From positions 60,842,114-60,906,113 of the forward strand of contig NC_081408.1 of assembly GCF_030272615.1 (NCBI RefSeq): 64,000 bases of DNA, written 5' to 3'. This DNA is from Cryptomeria japonica. Taxonomy: Eukaryota > Streptophyta > Pinopsida > Cupressales > Cupressaceae. The notes beneath the pieces were generated by a model that saw nothing but the letters and a program-made list of their open reading frames with translations, did not search any database and was not told the DNA's origin. The stretch's first letter is position 1, and each line of letters opens with the position of its first letter. The position numbers and the translations under genes are program-made. Positions 22,067-33,726 of this stretch are shown here, piece after piece.

Positions 22067-22442
22067 TGTTAGAGTATTCGGGTATTTACTTGATTAATTA
22101 AACAATATTTGTTTAATTATTTAAGTTCCCTTTATCTCTTTTACACTTAAGCTAACTTTAAGTGCATAATAATTAATTCTTTTATTAATTATTATGTGCA
22201 TACCTAGGTTTTCCCTTTTAGGGTTTCTTGACCTATTAAAGGTTAAGTTCTTTCTTTTCTTTGTAACAAGAAAGAGGATAATTACATTACATTTTGTGAA
22301 TATTGAGCTCTCTTTTTTTGAGCATATTTTCTGTGTATTTCTTTCTTCTGTGATTTGCTTCCTTGCTTCTCCTTATAACAGGTTTTTCAGCTTGCAAAGA
22401 TCATTTGGGCTCCCGTGGTGTTGTATTTTCTCAACTCCAACA
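22067..22442 (+). mobile_element. 5' LTR of small element
   Basis: TGTTAGAGTATTCGGG ... CTCCAACA; near-identical to 23,923-24,299. Confidence 0.92.
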
Positions 22443-22454
22443 TGGTATCAGAGC
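22443..22454 (+). other. primer-binding site, small element
   Basis: TGGTATCAGAGC directly abuts the LTR end, complementary to the 3' end of initiator tRNA-Met. Confidence 0.9.
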
Positions 22455-22869
22455 TTCAGATTTGCAGCTACCTGTTCTTGTTTTGAGAATTTTTGCATTA
22501 GAAGCAGATTTGGGGTTTCAAAATTTTTTTTATGTACTTAGGGATTGACATTTTTTCTGAGCACTTTGGGCCTAAAAGGACCTCACCATCGTGCTCAGAA
22601 GGCCTGAAAACCCCTATGGTCATATAAAATTTGACCTGTTTTGGTTCATGAGCCTTTGGGAGTATTTTTTCTCCAGATCCAAGCCGTACAACCCTGACAT
22701 GCAGTTCGAGAAAAGAATTTCAAAAAAAAAAATATTTTTGCCTTTTTACGACATGCAGGCCGGATTTTGATTTTTTTTAAAAAAAAATCTTCAAAAAAAA
22801 TTAAAAAGAAAAAAAGGCGAAAAAAAACAAGGGTTTTTTACAAAAAAAAATTGTTTTGGCAAGGTTATT

Positions 22870-23225
22870 TTTTGGGGGCTCCCCACGGTACGCAGGGTAC
22901 CGTGGGGCCCCTGCCATGCTGCAGGCCCTGTACAGCTGCTGTTGTCAGCACCGGCACGGGCCCCGCTGTCCTTCTACCGCTGGCGCCCTTCCAGCCCCTT
23001 GCGGCCCCCGGCCCGTCGCCCTCCGCCGTTGCAAACCCCACCTGCCGGCTCCGCCTCCCTGCGGCCTCCTCCGCACCGCAGCCTCCCTGCGGCCCCCGGC
23101 CCACCGCCGTTGCAAACCCCGGCCGCCGGCTCCGCCTCCCTACGGCCTCCTCCGCATTGCAGCACCCTCCACGGAATCGCCGCCGGAACTCGCAGCTGAA
23201 ACCAACCGCCCCGTCGGCCGCCGCT
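22870..23225. other. GC-rich core with 81-bp repeat in small element
   Basis: The base composition jumps from AT-rich flanks to strongly GC-rich. A unit starting CCGCCGTTGCAAACCCC at 23,023 recurs at 23,104, an 81-bp period that keeps frame. Several overlapping frames are open on both strands and encode Pro/Ala/Arg-rich sequence, which is expected of GC-rich DNA and is not evidence of a gene. It may be captured host sequence. Confidence 0.6.
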
Positions 23226-23922
23226 TAGCTCTTGCATATCTTGTGCCTTGTTGTACATGCACTACTTATAAAGTGCCATGAGGGGGTTGATGTTTGCCTT
23301 GTTTGCCATCTGCCTTTGTCCAGTGAGTGTTCCTTCCACGACATTCGCCTCATGCTGTGTGTCAAGTGAGTGTTCCTTCCACGACACCATGTACTGTCTC
23401 TACGCCTTTGATGTTCCTGGTTTTTCGTCATGCAGTTCTTCTTGGTAGTTCTTTTCAGTGTTCCTGTCCCTCTTCAGCATTATGGGGAGATTTGTCTTGA
23501 TGGTTCTAATGCTTCCGTGGTTCGATTGATCAGCTCTTCAGGCTTTGGTGTTTTCATGCCATCTGTATCTTCGATTTCAGCTGTTTGCCTTGTTTGCCTT
23601 CTGATTCGAGTAGTGTCATTTGAGGGCACTCATACAGATCATAGTCTTCTCTACCTGGTCATGTTCTATTTCAATGGAGGTTCTTTAGCTTAGCAGTTAT
23701 TCTTTGACAAAGTTTGCAGGTTCTTCATGCTTCAGTGGTGTTCTTTTACATCTCTTTTTAGAGTAGAGTTTTGTTCCCATGTGGTTTTCTCTATTTCTCC
23801 AGTTCATAGAGATTTCATTGTATTTGGGTACCTGTTTAGGTCTTGTTGCCGGGACCCATCTTTCCTGCTTTCAGTAGCTGTTCTAGGTTTTAGCTTCTCC
23901 CTAAGTCTAGCTTAAGGGGGGG

Positions 23923-24299
23923 TGTTAAGAGTATTCGGGTATTTACTTGATTAATTAAACAATATTTGTTTAATTATTTAAGTTCCCTTTATCTCTTTTA
24001 CATTTAAGCTAACTTTATGTGCATAATAATTAATTCTTTTATTAATTATTATGTGCAAACCTAGGTTTTCCCTTTTAGGGTTTCTTGACCTATTAAAGGT
24101 TAAGTTCTTTCGTTTCTTTGTAACAAGAAGGAGGATTATTACATTACATTTTGTGAATATTGAGCTCTCTCTTTTTGAGCATATTTTCTGTGTATTTCTT
24201 TCTTTTGTGATTTGCTTCCTTGCTTCTCCTTGTAATAGGTTTTTCAGCTTGCAGAGATCATTTGGGCTCCTGTGGTGTTGTATTTTCTCAACTCCAACA
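23923..24299 (+). mobile_element. 3' LTR of small element
   Basis: TGTTAAGAGTATTCGGG ... CTCCAACA, preceded by the purine tract and followed by CTATG. Confidence 0.92.
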
Positions 24300-24304
24300 C
24301 TATG
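24300..24304. repeat. target-site duplication CTATG, right copy
   Basis: Matches 22,062-22,066. Confidence 0.9.
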
Positions 24305-25724
24305 TAGATCTGAATTAGTTCGGATTCTTAGCAGCCTTCTTAGAGATGTTTTCAGTCATTGGTCTTGTTTCATTTGTGTCTTCCAAATTTGGTTTCACAA
24401 AATTAGAAGAAAACTGCTCAAGTACTGACCTGTTTATTATATTCATGCAAATGAAGGTCACTAAAAGAATCAAGGTCATTTCTTTGTTGACAGAAGATAT
24501 CTTTTTATAGGCAGTAGGTAGTTTGACATTGGTTTCACTGGAGGTGAAGATACTGCTAAGTTAGTAGGTATCCATTAAGGATGAAGATAGTTGCTGGAAG
24601 AAACTGTTAACATTCTTTCTGGCTTTTGTGTCCCTTCCAAAACCTGCCAAAAGTCTTGTGTGTCATGTAAGCATCCTCTTCCTGCTATATTTATAAAAAT
24701 TATCATGGCATAATGAGAACTTCTGTATAACTCTGTATACCAATGTTTTGTTTTCCAAATATCTGGAAGACAAGTTCTTTATGGTTTATAAATATGAATG
24801 CATCTTGCCCTCTTAGTACCTTTATAGAAAATTATGAAGAGTAATATATTCATCAGACAGACCTCAATCCCTGGCAATATGCATCACTCCACTATTTGAA
24901 GTTGAACACATCCATAGAATGAGGTAATGTCAAGGTGTATTTCTACTAGATATATGGAAAAGTTAAAACTAGAAAACAACAATGCTGTCTTCAGATGCCA
25001 TCTTCCTTGAGTAATCATGATGATCTGGTTATAGCTTTCTTAATATATTTGTTTTCCAATTTTTCTTTTGGGGCAATATGTCTGAACAGTCTAGTTTCTT
25101 TGTTTTCAATTGATTTGTACATGATGTTTGGAGTGTTGTTGGATAATATCCTCGAATTCCCAATTGAGCTATAAATTGTTTTCAGCTATTGCGATATTAT
25201 TATTTAAAATTTTATCATCTTGGAAGTCTTAATTGAATTTTTCTGAAGCAATCAATTTTGCACCTGAGCATAGCATATAAGGTGCAAAGCGGTGAAGACT
25301 TGGAAAAAGAGTGATCTTACTAATGTGACAAAGCACGGGTATTAGAATGATTGAAAACATGGGCTTTGCTCTTGATTCTTTCTTTTCTACTTTTAAGATG
25401 TTTTGTCAAAGCTTTGTGGTTATGCTTTTGGAATTGTTTCCTATTCTAGTATATCTTAATTTGCAGATAAGAATATTTGAATCTTTGACTGGATTGCTAT
25501 TATTCGTCTCTATTTTTTTTATTAGACAGGAAAGGTAGTTTTGAGTTTAACTGAACTGTTATTTCTTCGGTCGTGTCAGTTCATGGACTAGTATATATAT
25601 TTTATGATTTTTCAAATGGAATTACAAAAATACAAAACTAGTCCTGGCATATGCTTGGCATTACCCTTCGTTCCTTGAAATTTTGCATATGATATTAAAT
25701 TGTTGTATAACATATTGGATGCAG
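24305..25724. other. non-coding; end of old LTR, then probable intron
   Basis: The first part continues the LTR split at 22,066. The remainder is AT-rich and leads into the acceptor GGATGCAG at 25,717-25,724. I searched it by eye for upstream hydrolase exons (HGxG region, nucleophile elbow) and found none. Confidence 0.4.
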
Positions 25725-27455
25725 TCTAGGGGGATTTACTGCATTGATAACAGCAGCAGATTGCTCAGAATATGTTTCTGCAGTTGCAATTTTAAATAGT
25801 GCAGGCCAGTTTGGCAATCCTGAAGATCAGGCTAAGAATGATAAGGAAGAAACAGCTATCCAAAGAATTATAATTAATCCTTTGAAAAATTTGTTTCAGC
25901 GTGCTGTACTTAGCTTTGCATTTTGGCAAGCAAAACAACCATCTCGTATTATGTCTATCTTGAAAAGTGTAAGCATTTCATTTTGGAAGGTATCTTTTGT
26001 TATGTTTGATTCATTTTCCTTGTCACTTTTCTCCCAAATCAATTTGCTCTTGGGGTGATTCAGAGATTGCATGAAGATAACTTTCAGTTGCAATAAACTA
26101 AAAGGATATTGCTTTTACTTTGCAGGTATATCCAAATTCAACCAATGTAGATGATTATCTTGTTGAATCTATTATAAGACCTGCGGATGATCCCAATGCA
26201 GGAGAAGTTTATTACAGGTTTGAACTAGAGTTCCTTTCGTGCACCCTTTTTATCTGTTGAAATGATATTTAGAATTAACAGATCCATACCAATTACACAG
26301 AATTGATAGTTACAGTTTCACTTTTGATCTTTCCTTTTGTTAGGTCTACTCTTTTTGATATTGTGATTTGGATTTTCTTGTCAATTGCTGCACTCTGTTT
26401 GGTCAGTGACTAATGTGCTCCATAGGAATGGATATCAAAGTTCCAATTGTATTTTACCTAGATGGGGTTTCATCTAATGTGAAACCAAATGAACTTGTTA
26501 TTTGTTGTTTCATTATATCTTTTTCATCCCCATTCAATTCTAGAATAGTTTGAAGTAAATCAGTTCTTGATTATCTATTTTCCTTCTTAAAGTGTTGTGC
26601 TTTGCATTTCTTAAGAACTGATATTCTATCTGAATAGACTTGGGTCTTTAGAAGTTGAAAAATATAACCTGTCTAGGAATCATCCAACATTGGCCTAACA
26701 AGTTCCATCTATGGGACAACTTAGACTAGTGTAGTGTATGATTCCTAAATATTATTTCGAAATCTCTAAAATTAACATAGTTCCAAATTGAAATAATCAT
26801 TAAATTTTTCATACTACAGAGTCCTGAACAAGCAATGCCAATGCTCACAAGGACTCCATTTAAGCAGGCCATTCAGATTATAGATATGTCCAATCAACGC
26901 TTTCTTTTTAATTATAGATACTAGTCGACAATTAACTCTCTTAAATCCATGGACCATTTCTCTAAATTTCTTTATGTCAGCCACTAGTACTTTAAATAAT
27001 TTTATTTGTCAATCATTATTTCTCAAGACAAAATACCACCACATTTCTGGAATTGGATGCAGAATGTTGAGTGATAAAAATAATGAAACAAAACATTGAA
27101 TTTCTTTGATATCCTATCGTTCTCTTTATTTTTTTTCATAGTATTCCACCTGACAGTATTTAGTTTTACTTTGTTTTGCAGGTTGATGACACAATTTATG
27201 TTTAATCCATCAAGAGTTACACTGAACAGTATTTTTGAGAAACTTTCTTGCCCACTTCTTTTGCTTTGGGGAGATTTGGATCCTTGGGTGGGTCCAAGTA
27301 AAGCCAACAAGATCAAGGAGATATATCCCAATTCTTCAATCATACATTTGCAGGCAGGACATTGCCCACATGATGAGGTTCCAGAACTTGTAAATGAAGC
27401 CTTGCTAAATTGGGCATTGCCGTTGAGCTCTCAAGCTTCAACTAAAACAATATAG
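25725..27455 (+). CDS. alpha/beta hydrolase, last three exons (partial gene)
   Basis: The exons are 25,725-25,968, 26,126-26,217 and 27,182-27,455, with GT-AG introns of 157 and 964 bp; the stop TAG is at 27,453. The first exon opens inside the nucleophile elbow (Ser split by the intron, then LGGFTAL). The last exon has LLLWGDLDPWVG with the catalytic Asp and LQAGHCPHDEVPE with the catalytic His. Phases agree across all joins and there are no internal stops. The sequence resembles the plastid-type alpha/beta hydrolase family of Arabidopsis At4g36530, including NVDDYLVESIIRPADDPNAG (recalled similarity). The substrate is unknown. The N-terminal half is not in the window, so either a very long intron precedes these exons or the copy is truncated. 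It is the only convincing host gene here. Confidence 0.88.
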
Positions 27456-29588
27456 TTTTTCTTGTTGTCATATTAGAGCATACCACCTATTGTGTTTAGC
27501 CGTAAATCAACCAGCTTTTTTGAAATATTTTATAATGTTTTCCATTTTAGTGGCAGTTTTTTTGTTGACATTCCTTCTGCTTTAACATATTTAACTGATA
27601 TTTTATGACTCATTTAGGTTGGCCTCATTATGTGTTGGAGTACCGTGCTAAATTAAAGATCTCTTCTACTTGTAGAATTGCCAACCCTTATGAAGGCTGG
27701 TTGGTGACAATTGTAACACCCACAGTTCAAGAACTCAAATTTGGCAAAATTTCTGAACATTAACGAACACACAAAGTAGTAAAATAATCTTAACACGTAT
27801 AAAAGTAAAGCTGAATTTATTAATTTCAGAACTAGTTTTTCCTCTATTCATAGACAAAAAAAAAAGTTCACTTCATGAGATGGTATTATATAATTATAAA
27901 TTACATGTGTATTAATAGTTTACAGCTTTCATCTGCAAAAATTATGGGCACAATACAAATTTTGTTTTTTGTTTTTTAAAAGTTTAAAACCAAAGTAGGG
28001 GTTTGAGGGTAGCAACAGGCTCATGGGGCAGTGCATCCATTGAGGTGGAGGAGCAGCACCCTCACAGGGTTTGGGGGCAGAGCCCTAGAGTGGTGCCCCT
28101 CGTAGACTCTAAATGTGGTGCCTCTTGCACATAACCTATTGTGATTCATTTGGGGGGTCAAGGGGCAGAGCTTGTGCTGCTAAACCCAAATTAACTTTCA
28201 AGATCATACAAACATTGATGGTGCATACCAACTTCTAAATTCAACAGAAAAACTTTAAATTTGATTAATGTTCACTCCAACTTGCACAAATGTGCCTACA
28301 AATGATTACAAATTAATATTTTTTAATGCCCGCGAAATTTTCTTGCATACTCACAAGTTATTGGTGAGATAGGAATCTTGGGGCTTTGGCTTGAACGCCT
28401 CCCTAGGAGAGAGAAGTGGAATCTTTTGTAGGCCCAGATCTCTATCTATCCACTTCTTGGTTGTATTTTCATTGCTTGGGTGTGGTTAAATAACAACCTA
28501 CCTGAGTACTAGGCTGTTCTTGTCTTACGAGTGTTTTTCTATGTTATGTGAAACCGGTTTATCCAATAGTTTGGGCCCCTTTGATATTACCATTTTAGAG
28601 TTTAAAGAGTCAAAAACAGCTAGACATTTGTTTTCTATTGTTTGATGTGTTTTCTTGCCATATTTATCACAAACAAATTTAGATTTTGACGAAAACATCC
28701 AGATTTTAGCAACTTGAGTCTTACTACGAATTTGCACTGTATTCATTTGAGCTTTCTGTCCGCACATTTGACTTCCGATGCTACACATTTAAGCTTCATT
28801 TCTATGCATTTGTGACCTTTTACTGTTCTTTTGATACTCGTTCTTGCGAATAAAATCTAGAAAGTTTCTAATAGGTCTTTGACTTTACAATTGTAGAACA
28901 ATCAAGCTATTTGAGTTACCAATCCATAACAACCTGTTTAATTGCCTCGTTACCAACCATCCATTTGGTCTATTGAAACAAAAGTTGTTTTGGTCTTCAT
29001 TTACCTCTTCACATCATTAGGTGGTCTTCATTGTTTAGAAGCTATAATCCTTTAATAAGAGATGAGGGTAAGTGCATCAAGGTGGTGAACAAAAAATCAG
29101 GGACCATAAAAAAATTAAAAACATGGACGTAATGCATATAGGCTATTTGAAAAAAAATAAATATTATGTTTAGGAAAATTCAAGTCATAATGCGTATGGG
29201 TTTTTAATATGAAAAATACCACGTAGGTGTTACTAATAAGATTAGTAATGTGCATGTAGTGTTTTTAGTATAAAAAACATGTATGCGTTTTTTTATTGTA
29301 ATTTTTTTTAAGACTTGATTACGTCCACTTTACTTGCGGCCTACACAAAAAACTGACGACGACCAAGTATAGTGCAAAGAACACAATTGTGATTTTTGCC
29401 CCATAAGACAAAAATTTTGCCACGCCATCGGAGATGTTAGTTTATAGTTTATGCATTTTTATTGTTCTCTATCTTGAATTTCGCTATAGTTTTTTAGTTT
29501 TTGATTTATTTTATTTTATTTTGTAAATTTGATATCAGATGCTCAATGAAACAACCCCCCTCAAGGAAACATTCCCAGTCAATAAAAT
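27456..29588. other. hydrolase 3' flank and intergenic DNA
   Basis: The first 150 bp are probably 3' UTR. A mildly GC-richer patch at 27,990-28,170 (GGGTTTGGGGGCAGAGCCC and reversed-looking echoes) resembles the end of an old transposon but has no clear borders. Otherwise nothing is seen. Confidence 0.35.
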
Positions 29589-29954
29589 ATGCCCTGTAAT
29601 CCTTCTAATCCCCCAATAACCCCTTCCCAAATCACACAAGAGGATTTACTAGGCCGACTAGCACAAAATAGGGTAACCATTTTCAACCTAGTGGCTAGAT
29701 TGAAAGTATTAGAATACCAACACCATGTAGACTCTACCCAAGCCCTAGAAACAATGATGGATAGAGTTGACAAAGTTTCAAAACAAGTCACCAAATGGGA
29801 TGCATATAGAAACTCATGTCAAAACTTTTATGCACAAGGTCTCTCATATGATGTTGTACAAAATAAACAAATAAGCAAATCACAAATATGTGCTCTTTTC
29901 ATTGATCTCCGAGTCCTCCTACCTCTTAATTCAAAGAAATTTCCTATACATTAG
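29589..29954 (+). pseudogene. 121-codon ORF, unknown
   Basis: An isolated ORF with a helical, heptad-like middle (QALETMMDRVDKVSKQVTKW). The start is uncertain. There is no recognised family, no intron signal and no partner domain; sequence after its stop is not coding. It could be a fragment of a transposon protein. Confidence 0.25.
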
Positions 29955-30224
29955 TGCAATCACAATGCCATGAAAACACAATTTTGGGATAAGTGGTGGA
30001 TGGTCTTTGACCAACCTCCTTGAAATAACTTTGAGGTGCCTTTACATTTTTTGAGGAAATTATAATGCGAGTTCAGCCTAAATCAGATCCCTAATTATTT
30101 TGACATAAGAGAGTACAAGGGTAGAGGTGGAGGCTTTGCCCAAGATAGACCAAGGGCTTGATGGGTACAAAATGCCTAAAATCGGGTTCCACATGCTTCG
30201 AAACCCTTGGTGCACGCGATCGTC

Positions 30225-31900
30225 ATGTAGCCCTGAAGGAGTCTATGGAGATGAAGATTCTTTAAGCAGTTGCCTCACTGACTGACACCATCATCCAACA
30301 TGGGACACAATTATCACACCATCTTGGCCCAAATGATGGTGTAGTAGCACGCGATGGTGTTGCAGCTATACCACCTACTGATAGCATGCCCAACAATCAC
30401 CAGTGCATCACCTACTACGAGGTATGCTACAGGGTAGATGACATTGCATGTGCATATGGTTCGAGTTACCATCGGTGCACATGTTCAGGGGCTAGTTGTG
30501 AGGTTGGTGGATTAGATGATGTGGTCCTCACATATGACCCAATGCAGTAGGTCTTTGTTAGGCAGGTATGTTGATTTGAATTTATAATGTTTTGTTTATT
30601 AAATACTTTAAATTTCAAAATGTAAATAGATTTTTAATTATAGTTCAAATTAAACTAATGCAAGCATTAAACATTTTAGGATGTAGCAACTTTGGGTACG
30701 TCATCCACCTGAACTACCAGAACTCTTGCATCTGTATCTTCATTAGAGGTAAAATCTTTACAATTCATGTCAAAATAGAATAATACCTTGAACTCAAATT
30801 CATGTTTTATAATGTATATTAACTTTCTAATGTATCTTTATGTCAGGTTTGATAGGTGTTGACAATGGACTAGCTTTCACAGGTTCATGATGCCACTGCT
30901 ATGGTCATTTCTTTTGGCCTAAAGAGCTATACGATATTCTCCTTTGCACACATCTTGTTTATAGTTTTGATTGAATATGCATCTCATTCAAATTTTAATT
31001 AGTTAACTTTGTGCTAACATTATATGGTCTTGTGTATATTAATTATGTTACTCTTTTAGGGTACGTCACATGTGGCTGAGATTTCTCCTTTGCAAAGGTC
31101 ATTTCCAAGGACACCTAATCGAATAAAGGCAATTGAGCACAACTTTAGTCAAGAGACAATTGTTTTAAGTGTTTATACAAGTTATTGTAGCATGATTTAG
31201 ATTTTTTTTTTTCAAATTATTATGATTATACACATTCATCTAGATTGATCGAGTCTAACATCTTTTGTCTTATACATGTACAATGATGGCTAGGATCGTT
31301 TACAACAATGATGGATGCACCTAATGATGCATTGGAAGAAGAGATGTAAGTTTTTAAATTTCATGATTATATGCACATGTGCATTCATTGTATTGCAATC
31401 TTATCATTTTACATACAGGGAACATTGATGCCTATTTCATCAATGTTGACCCCTCCTAGGACAACAAGAAAACCATCAGAGCCTCTGGTACACATTTATT
31501 CTATATTATAAATATTCGTTTAAATAGAAGTAGATATATTTATAGTTTATATTTATTTGTATCAATTGTATTTTAACTGGTGTAGCCCCCTTCATGATAT
31601 GAGCATAACATGGATCCTCTACCTCATTGATTTGGTAGGACTATGTTCATCTAAGGGGTCAAAGGGGACCATCATTTTGTAGAACGAGTTTTAGCAAAAA
31701 AACCATAACATGAGGTAATCAACAATTCAATTGCAGAGAAATAATAGTACACTATAGTTATTTTGATGTTAATTTGACAACTATAAATTATTATTGACAT
31801 AAGTAATCTAACTTTTTTGAATTGTTGTTTTACAGGCATCTATAGAGTCATGCAGTACTTTAAAGAGGCTCGATTTTGATGATTCACTACAGCTATAGGA
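30225..31900 (+). pseudogene. exon-like scraps, unknown
   Basis: A frame near 30,250-30,550 is open for about 90 codons (GVAAIPPTDSMPNNHQCITY, then a Cys-containing segment) and ends just before a GCAG/GTATG border. Further short exon-like pieces with intron-like gaps follow to about 31,900. TAG/TAA stops interrupt it. I cannot assign a family; it may be a dead gene or DNA transposon. Confidence 0.2.
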
Positions 31901-31974
31901 TTTATACTATTAGTTGTGGCCATTGTATATCGATCTTGAGATGACATGTATGTCATAGTTTTGTAAAACTTGTA

Positions 31975-32080
31975 TTGATTTGGCACATATGCCATTTTTT
32001 GTACATTTTATTGAGTTGGCACGTATGCCATTTTTGTATATTTTGTTGATTTGGCACATATGCCACAATTTGGTAAAACT
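31975..32080. repeat. short tandem repeat, about 35-bp unit, 3 copies
   Basis: TTGATTTGGCACATATGCCA begins at 31,975 and recurs with changes at 32,011 and 32,046. Each unit centres on a CATATG-like palindrome. AT-rich repeats with TATGAACAAT follow to about 32,300. Confidence 0.7.
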
Positions 32081-32447
32081 TTTATTGTATATATATATAT
32101 AAAATATGATATCGATCTAATTTGTTCGTTGTGAGCATATCTTCATACTTTGAACAATTTATTAACATTTTAAGAATTGTTAATTTATGAACAATGTATA
32201 TTAATTTCAATAAGAATGGTTATGTTTTGAACAACTTATGAACAATGTACATTCAATAATGAATGGTTGAGTTATGAACAATTTAGCATGTTATGAATTA
32301 ATGATATTGAAATTCAATGGAACTTATAAATGACAATTGGTATTATCTAAATTTCAAGAGTTAAATTTAGTTGCCTTGGGCAACTTCACCAAATTTTATG
32401 ATTATTAAAATCAAAAGATGTCAATAGCTATCAAAAACAGTTGTCAA

Positions 32448-33668
32448 TGTTGGCCATTTGGTGGAATTGATTATGTGTTGCATTGATGTTTTGTCATTGA
32501 TGCCAACACTAGCTATTTGGATGCTTTACTAGCACTCTTTTGGTCCTGGTAGGATGAGCAATTTCTAGTCAACTTGGATCCGACATGATCCGGTAGGCTC
32601 CGATATAATCTGGTGATGAAATTGGCTTGTTCATGACACTTATAATCATATTTGATTAGTTGGTTTTGGTCTGGACATTGGATACTATCCTGCTTGGTTA
32701 GAAGATTGGTTTTTGGTTCCGGCGAGGGTTTCACCGACAGAGCTTTTGATGGAGATCTTTGATGAATTGCATAAGTGGTGTTGGAGTAGCTTCTGATGGA
32801 GTTTCAGGATGTTGTTGATGATCAGGTTCGAGACTTGGAGGTTGGAGATCATTGTTGAATCGTGTGGACCTATACTTGGTTCCGATTGATCTAGGTTATG
32901 GACCGACTTTAATGTAACGTGTGGATAGGACCTATTGATGTATTTCTGGGATGTCTTATGTGTTGATATTACTTGTTTGGTCTAAGGACAACATGGTTTG
33001 TAATTATGTAATTGGTTTATTGTCGGGTGGCCGACCTGATTGTTTATAGTCGAGGGTTTGTATATATAGATGTAAGATCTCATTGTATATCATCATGGTT
33101 ATATATAAGAGGTCATGGTCAAGGAATGTAATGTGCGAATAATGTAATATCATTCAGGTAGAGGAGTTGATCGATCATTAGAGATCGAATTGGGTTTATG
33201 TAAGAGGATTTAGTCCTCCGGTATTGAGCTTAACCAGAGTTGTACTCAGGCAGAAGAGATGCTATCTTTTGCAGTTCAACACTTCTTTGGATTGTAGTCT
33301 AGACTTATATGTAGCCACTGAGGCTCCTTTTTTGTGATGAGCAGTGTGTTATAGGTTGTGGGCCTTCCTGCAAGTGCAGGCCCCTCAATTGTAATTCACA
33401 TACTTACTGCAAAAGTATTATCTGACTATGGGTAGGCTTCCCGCTGTGGTTTTTCCCTTTACCGGGTTTTCCACGTACAAATCTTGGTGTTGTGTGGATG
33501 ACTTTTATTCTGTGATTATTGTTTATGCTTAATTGGTTTATCTGCTATTCTGGTATTAATGTTTTGGGTTCCAGTATTAAAGTTTGAATTGCTAATGGTT
33601 CCTGTAATCTGAAACAACTGATTCACCCCCCCTCTCAGTTGTCTTCTGGTTATCTGAACTGTCTAACA
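32448..33668 (+). mobile_element. 5' LTR of copia element 1
   Basis: Starts TGTTGGCCATTT and ends CTGTCTAACA two bases before the primer site; 1221 bp. Near the end it holds an inverted repeat, ACAACTGATTCACC ... CTCAGTTGT, also present in copia element 2. Confidence 0.88.
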
Positions 33669-33670
33669 AT

Positions 33671-33682
33671 TGGTATTAGAGC
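33671..33682 (+). other. primer-binding site, copia element 1
   Basis: TGGTATTAGAGC, one mismatch from the standard initiator tRNA-Met site (C to T). Confidence 0.85.
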
Positions 33683-33726
33683 TTTGGTCCTCTCTGCAGA
33701 AAGCTTAACTACTCGAGGAAGATCCT

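Larger units (their letters stand above)
22067..24299 (+). mobile_element. small non-autonomous LTR element (2.2 kb)
   Basis: Complete structure: LTR 22,067-22,442, primer-binding site TGGTATCAGAGC at 22,443-22,454, a 1.48-kb interior, polypurine tract CTTAAGGGGGGG at 23,911-23,922, LTR 23,923-24,299, and CTATG on both sides. The LTRs are highly similar (376 and 377 bp), so the insertion is fairly young. The initiator-Met-type primer site is common in Ty1/copia elements. The interior has no gag or pol, so it depends on another element. Confidence 0.92.

Noticed and set aside
22767-23281. Pro/Ala/Arg-rich ORFs of 141-153 codons
   Set aside because: Several frames are open on both strands of one GC-rich block, which is expected from composition; no domain or codon signal.
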